Part shown: positions 9,401-12,677 of the stretch, one piece after another
Layout: each line of letters starts with the position of its first letter
Numbering within the stretch: position 1 is the first letter of the stretch
DNA from: Actinomortierella ambigua
Lineage: Eukaryota; Mortierellomycota; Mortierellomycetes; Mortierellales; Mortierellaceae
Length of the DNA stretch: 12,677 nucleotides
Assembly: GCA_016098155.1 (NCBI GenBank)
Contig: JAAAJB010000792.1
Span: 1-12,677, forward strand
Direction of reading: 5' to 3'
Made by a program: the position numbers and the translations under genes
Notes under the pieces: model-generated
Databases searched by the model: none
Seen by the model: the letters and a program-made list of their open reading frames with translations, nothing else
Told to the model about the DNA's origin: nothing

Positions 9401-11731
9401 GAGCAGGTGCACTCCAGTGGCGGAAAGCGAGTTTGACGTCCAGAACGAAGGCACGTCGTTCTCCAGATCGTGCCAAGGCTCTTCCGAAGCTCTTGACGGT
9501 TTGGGGAGTGTGGGTGGTAGTGCAATGCCCACTACAGCATGCCGATTGACTTGAGATGGAAGCAGATCGTCATCCAGGTACCCATGGTGATAGAGGGCCT
9601 TGCAGACTTCAAGAGCCGCCGACTTTTTAGCCAACCGCTTGCTGAGCATGGGGCTTGAGGAGACTGGTGTGCCGAGATCGAGACTGTGAGGCAATGAGAC
9701 TGACGCGATGAAGCCTTTCGCTCCGGGCAAGGTTGAAAAAGAAAAGGTAGCCGACTCCTTGCCGGTCGACATTGATGCACAGTACATGCGAAGGATTGTG
9801 GTCGCATTGTGGAGTGTGAGCTTAGCGCCTGTGGCTGGAACCACAAAGTCAAACCCAGCAAATTCAAGAGTGTCAATGGTTTGGAAGCGGCTCCCCTCAT
9901 CACTCATTTGGCAATGGTTAGAAAAGGACTCCAGCCTATGCTGCATGCACCATTCTTTCATCTTGGTAGCCTGGTGCTGAAATACACTCAGCTTGTTCTT
10001 TTGTTCAATCGACTGCAAAATGATGTGCATGGCATTGTTGCTATGTGCCAAGCGTCGCGAACGAAGATAGCCTGCGAAATTGGATGGAGCATTGAATCTA
10101 CAATATTATTTAGATTCCAAAGAGATGAGTATTTTGATGAGAGGAAGTGGTGAATATTTGGCATCGCAAGAACAAGGTCACGTAGCATGTACCTGACGAC
10201 AAGATTGCAGCTTGGTGGATTCAAAGTCTCGTACACAGCAGATGTGGTCACAAGGAGGTTGCAGAGCCCCAAAGAGAAGCTGCGAAGCATTGTCTGTTGC
10301 TCGTCTGGGTTCATGTCAAGGCCATCATTGTCTCGTGCCGCCAGTCCCAGAAGTAAGCTTGCCGAGAGCCCACAAAGACCAAACTCGTCCAACTGAGCTG
10401 CTTGTTGCAACAGGCTACGGAGGATGTACGCTTCCAATCGTCTCTCGACAAGAATCACGCCTCGAAAAGCACCTGGTGACGTGTACGTCAAGGCGTCTTT
10501 TATGAGCAAGATTAAGCACTTGACCTTGTCGGAGATGCTAGAGAAGTCCAGTCGCAGGCTAGCTATTGACTGTCCCTCTTCTGCAGCATCGAGGGAAAAC
10601 GCCTTCATTATTGACAGGTCTGGCCTGGACTTTGTCTTGCATGCTCTCATCATGAGCAGGTGCAGCCAAGTTTGGTAGGCAGCCCATGTTCCAAGCTGGG
10701 TGAGAATATAGCTGAAGGCTCGAAACATAGGCTCGAAGGGTTCAACGTTCCTGCAGAGTTTCTGGGTCAACGCCAATACTCTTTGCGTAGACTTGACCGA
10801 TTGAGCACTGTATGTCACGATCGACTCAATTGACTCCACTCCCATGACGCTTGGAAGATCGAGCACTAGGAAGCATGCGTCCAATGTGGCGGAGAGTTGT
10901 CTAAGGTCAGTCCAAGGTAAATATAGGTTAGTATACTTGTACTCTATTCATTTGGGGGGCGCATGTGCTTGGCTTCATGAAAGCGATACGTACGATGCAG
11001 CTGATGGACTATGTGGGGGAGAGGTGGTCGTTCCAAGGATCCGTGGTCGATGCGATGAGCGGATTGTGTGATAAAACTCGGTCATAATAAGCTTGTACGG
11101 ATGGTTTCCCCAAGCAAGATGGCAGTCGTCAAGCACAAGGAGATCTGCCTATGATTCAGAGTGTTTGAGTTTTTGACCATTCGTAAGGGGGAGGGAGGGA
11201 GAGGCATTTTTGATCGACGGCGCTCAGGGGTACAGGAAAGATATGCTTACATCCTCGAGCTTGTAGTAATTTCGTTGCAATAATGCAAGGAAAATTTGAG
11301 GTGTTGCCACAAGGACTTGAGCCTTGTTGAAAATATGTACCCATGTCAAACGTTCGGAAGTGACCGAACTGACTGTACTGCTCACCAAGCGGGCTTCTAC
11401 ATGTAGCTGGTGTTTGACTGCCAAGAAAAGCGAAGACGCCTTTGCAGTGCTGTTGGCAAGTATCACGACAGTCGTGTGATGGTCGCTCTATTGGAAGTCA
11501 TTGTTAAAACAACGGTCAGCGACATGTCTTCTCCGTTGACGACAGACGTAAGTCGCCAGTGCAGTTATTTACCTTGTACCTAAGCACTGCCTCCACGAGC
11601 ATGATAGCAATGGCCCTTAGTGAGGGGCTATCATCAGCAACAACTACACGATTCCCGCTCCAAGCGAGGTTACATATCTGTTGTTGCTTTTGACATGGGT
11701 AATAAGTAGGGGAGGTTGGACTCAAAAGCAT
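6461..11731 (-). CDS. DCL: Dicer-like RNase III with degenerate helicase domain
   Basis: Complete five-exon gene of 1631 aa. Exons: 11731-11573, 11487-11251, 11148-10994, 10900-10193, 10097-6461; introns of 85, 102, 93 and 95 nt, phases consistent. Dicers cut dsRNA into small RNAs for RNA silencing. Domains in order: DExD/H helicase N-lobe (1-180), insertion and C-lobe (about 185-440), Dicer dimerisation domain (497-600, TGAKLTLHNA...YCAS and LAKKSAA...GYLDDDLLP), platform/PAZ-like region (about 625-915, divergent), RNase IIIa (about 933-1100; QRLEMLGD with E960/D964, and D1081/E1084), RNase IIIb (about 1165-1385; ERLEFLGD with E1204/D1208, and D1348/E1351), and a dsRNA-binding domain (about 1391-1600) split by an insert. 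All eight metal-binding acidic residues are kept. The helicase is unusual: Walker A reads DDSPSLR (33-39), motif II DDCH (139-142), motif III TTSP; motifs V and VI are eroded. The start at 11731 directly precedes the helicase Q-motif region. Frame and splice sites are intact. Confidence 0.94.
6716..6988 (-). other. Low-complexity insert inside Dicer C-terminal dsRNA-binding domain
   Basis: Residues about 1457-1547 lie between the strand-like FIECMVPLG and the continuing FVLHDHVILRAT...ARKAAARRG half of the dsRNA-binding domain. The insert is rich in Ser, acidic and Pro residues and contains basic clusters PRVMKRLRLSPSR and PGSRRRHR that resemble nuclear localisation signals. It is in frame and not flanked by splice signals that would remove it cleanly. 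Confidence 0.75.
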
Positions 11732-11746
11732 TTGGATTGTGTGCAG

Positions 11747-11760
11747 GTGTGTGTGTGTGT
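11747..11760 (+). repeat. (GT)7 dinucleotide microsatellite
   Basis: Seven GT units located 16 to 29 nt upstream of the Dicer ATG (AC repeats on the coding strand), so probably in its 5' UTR. Confidence 0.9.
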
Positions 11761-11842
11761 TTTTGAAAAGGGGTGTTAGGACGGGCAGAGGCCTTGCTAT
11801 TCGGTATGTGCGTTTGGCAAAGAATCACAAATGAGCTGTCGA

Positions 11843-11882
11843 AATGAATGAATGAATGAATGAACGAACGAACGAACGAATG
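11843..11882 (+). repeat. Compound (AATG)5(AACG)4(AATG)1 microsatellite
   Basis: Ten uninterrupted four-base units with a central block in which T is replaced by C. It lies 112-151 bp upstream of the Dicer ATG. Confidence 0.95.
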
Positions 11883-12041
11883 CGTTATTGGTGAGAGTGA
11901 GAAGGCAGGGGGGGGGGACCAGGTCTTCTACCCCAGACCAGGGCCATCGTAAAATGCCTCAAACTTTCCACGAAATAAAAAAAAATGCCGCATCTGTTTG
12001 CGTTCTTTTTAAGTTATCTTTCTGGGGGAGGCGCGTCGTGA

Positions 12042-12257
12042 CTACGAGGATGCAGATGTCTTACGCCCTAAAGAAGGCTTGATAACCCAATCACAAATGA
12101 GAACTCTGCGCTGCCATGCTGGAGCCAGAGCCAGAGCCTTCAGAGCCCTGAGTTCCGCAGAGATGATATGCTTGTTGAGGATCTTGGGACGGCTCCAAGT
12201 TGACCCTCTCGAATTTCCCTTTTTTAGTCGATAACTGTCGACCCCCTTTTCCTCCAT
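12042..12257 (-). other. Unassigned small ORF, 71 codons
   Basis: The minus-strand frame opens with MEEKGVDSYRLKKG and continues through an Ala/Leu-rich part to VLICDWVIKPSLG. A donor-like GTAAGA follows the Leu-Gly codons near 12066, so it could be an upstream exon on the Dicer strand. I recognise no family, and no matching acceptor in phase with the Dicer first exon was found. It may be chance. Confidence 0.15.
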
Positions 12258-12292
12258 CTGTCAGCCTCGACGTGTCGACCCGTTACACATTT

Positions 12293-12451
12293 ATGAATAA
12301 CCACCATTCCTCTTCAGGTGGAACTCTGGACTATGACCCTGACCTGCCTGATCCAACCCCCCTCAGCCACGCATTTGTACACGTGTGGCTGGTGGGCACC
12401 GACGTAAATGCGTGGCTACGACATGTGATGCTTGTTGCAACAATCTGGTGA
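12293..12451 (+). other. Unassigned small ORF, 52 codons
   Basis: Starts at ATG 12293 (MNNHHSSSGG) and ends at TGA 12451. The middle part DYDPDLPDPTPLSHAF is followed by a hydrophobic C-terminus. No family resemblance was recognised. It could be a short protein or first exon of a gene divergent from Dicer, or chance; a perfect inverted repeat lies inside it. Confidence 0.15.
12365..12417 (+). repeat. Perfect 12-bp inverted repeat with 29-nt loop
   Basis: AGCCACGCATTT (12365-12376) is exactly complementary to AAATGCGTGGCT (12406-12417). The loop contains a second GTGGCT (12385-12390) that could pair with the first six bases instead, the palindrome ACACGTGT (12379-12386) and a GGTG/CACC mini-hairpin. 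Confidence 0.9.
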
Positions 12452-12591
12452 TCTGAAAAACAGAATATGTATTGTGCTGATTTGTATACAGGGTCAATGG
12501 ATATTGTGTCTTGCAGAAGATTTGTGCAAGATTGTGGTGGAGTATCGAGCAATGATCGTGTATACAAATGAAGCCCTTTGAAGAGGCCCTT

Positions 12592-12611
12592 CCCCCCCCC
12601 CCAAAAAAAAA
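12592..12611 (+). repeat. C11A9 homopolymer junction
   Basis: Eleven C residues run directly into nine A residues near the right edge. No coding context was recognised. Confidence 0.95.
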
Positions 12612-12677
12612 CTCCAGACCTCTCATACCAGCGGATGCGCAGGATCTGGCACCGTCCGCCACACATTGTCGTGACCA

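Larger units (their letters stand above)
11732..12677. promoter_or_regulatory. Presumed Dicer upstream region; no confident gene
   Basis: This 946-bp segment lies upstream of the Dicer ATG and should hold its promoter and 5' UTR. It contains several simple repeats, homopolymers, a perfect inverted repeat and two small ORFs that I could not assign to any family. No tRNA, rRNA or transposon signature was recognised. Another gene probably begins beyond the right edge, but nothing here identifies it. Confidence 0.5.

Noticed and set aside
6461..11731. Possibility that the Dicer locus is a pseudogene because the helicase motifs are lost.
   Set aside because: A 1631-codon frame without stops, four phase-consistent introns, all RNase III metal ligands and a canonical dimerisation domain argue for a maintained gene.
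11822..12105. AATCACAAATGAG occurs twice about 270 bp apart upstream of Dicer.
   Set aside because: A 13-bp match in a low-complexity region without further symmetry or flanking similarity is weak; it was not called an attachment site or terminal repeat.
1..12677. CRISPR arrays, insertion sequences, tRNA or rRNA genes.
   Set aside because: No spacer-repeat structure, transposase motif, cloverleaf or rRNA-like sequence was found; the region is ordinary eukaryotic gene space.

Overview
The window is nuclear DNA of a filamentous fungus. It holds four spliced protein-coding genes with short GT-AG introns (85 to 243 nt), many homopolymer and microsatellite tracts, and a gene set (fungal-type Dicer with a Dicer-dimerisation domain, Pos5-like NAD kinase, ESCRT-II Snf8/Vps22, Cas1-type O-acetyltransferase) that fits fungi. 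An early-diverging lineage (Mucoromycota or Mortierellomycota) is my guess from intron style and base composition; nothing in the window settles it. All gene models were built by hand from translated homology, splice consensus and reading-frame phase.

Layout from left to right. (1) Positions 1-2022, minus: 5' three exons of a CAS1/CASD1-like membrane O-acetyltransferase; the C-terminal part lies outside the window. (2) 2023-2819: divergent promoter region with a (CTGT)11 tract and no gene. (3) 2820-4426, plus: complete SNF8/VPS22 in six exons, including 63-nt and 51-nt N-terminal exons. (4) 4427-4517: a 91-bp convergent gap with a poly(A) signal for each strand. (5) 4518-6375, minus: complete mitochondrial NAD(H) kinase in five exons. 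(6) 6376-6460: an 85-bp gap. (7) 6461-11731, minus: complete Dicer in five exons, 1631 aa. (8) 11732-12677: presumed Dicer upstream region with microsatellites, a perfect 12-bp inverted repeat and two unassigned small ORFs, but no confident gene.

The four genes have unrelated housekeeping or RNAi roles and do not form a pathway; the region is simply compact. The most notable item is the Dicer. Both RNase III domains keep all four metal-binding acidic residues and the dimerisation domain is canonical. The helicase domain keeps its overall fold sequence but has lost the Walker A lysine (GSGKT position reads SPSLR), carries DDCH instead of DECH, and has degenerate motifs V and VI. The reading frame and splice sites are intact, so this looks like a functional Dicer with an ATPase-dead helicase scaffold rather than a pseudogene. 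Its C-terminal dsRNA-binding domain is also split by a Ser-rich insert with basic clusters.
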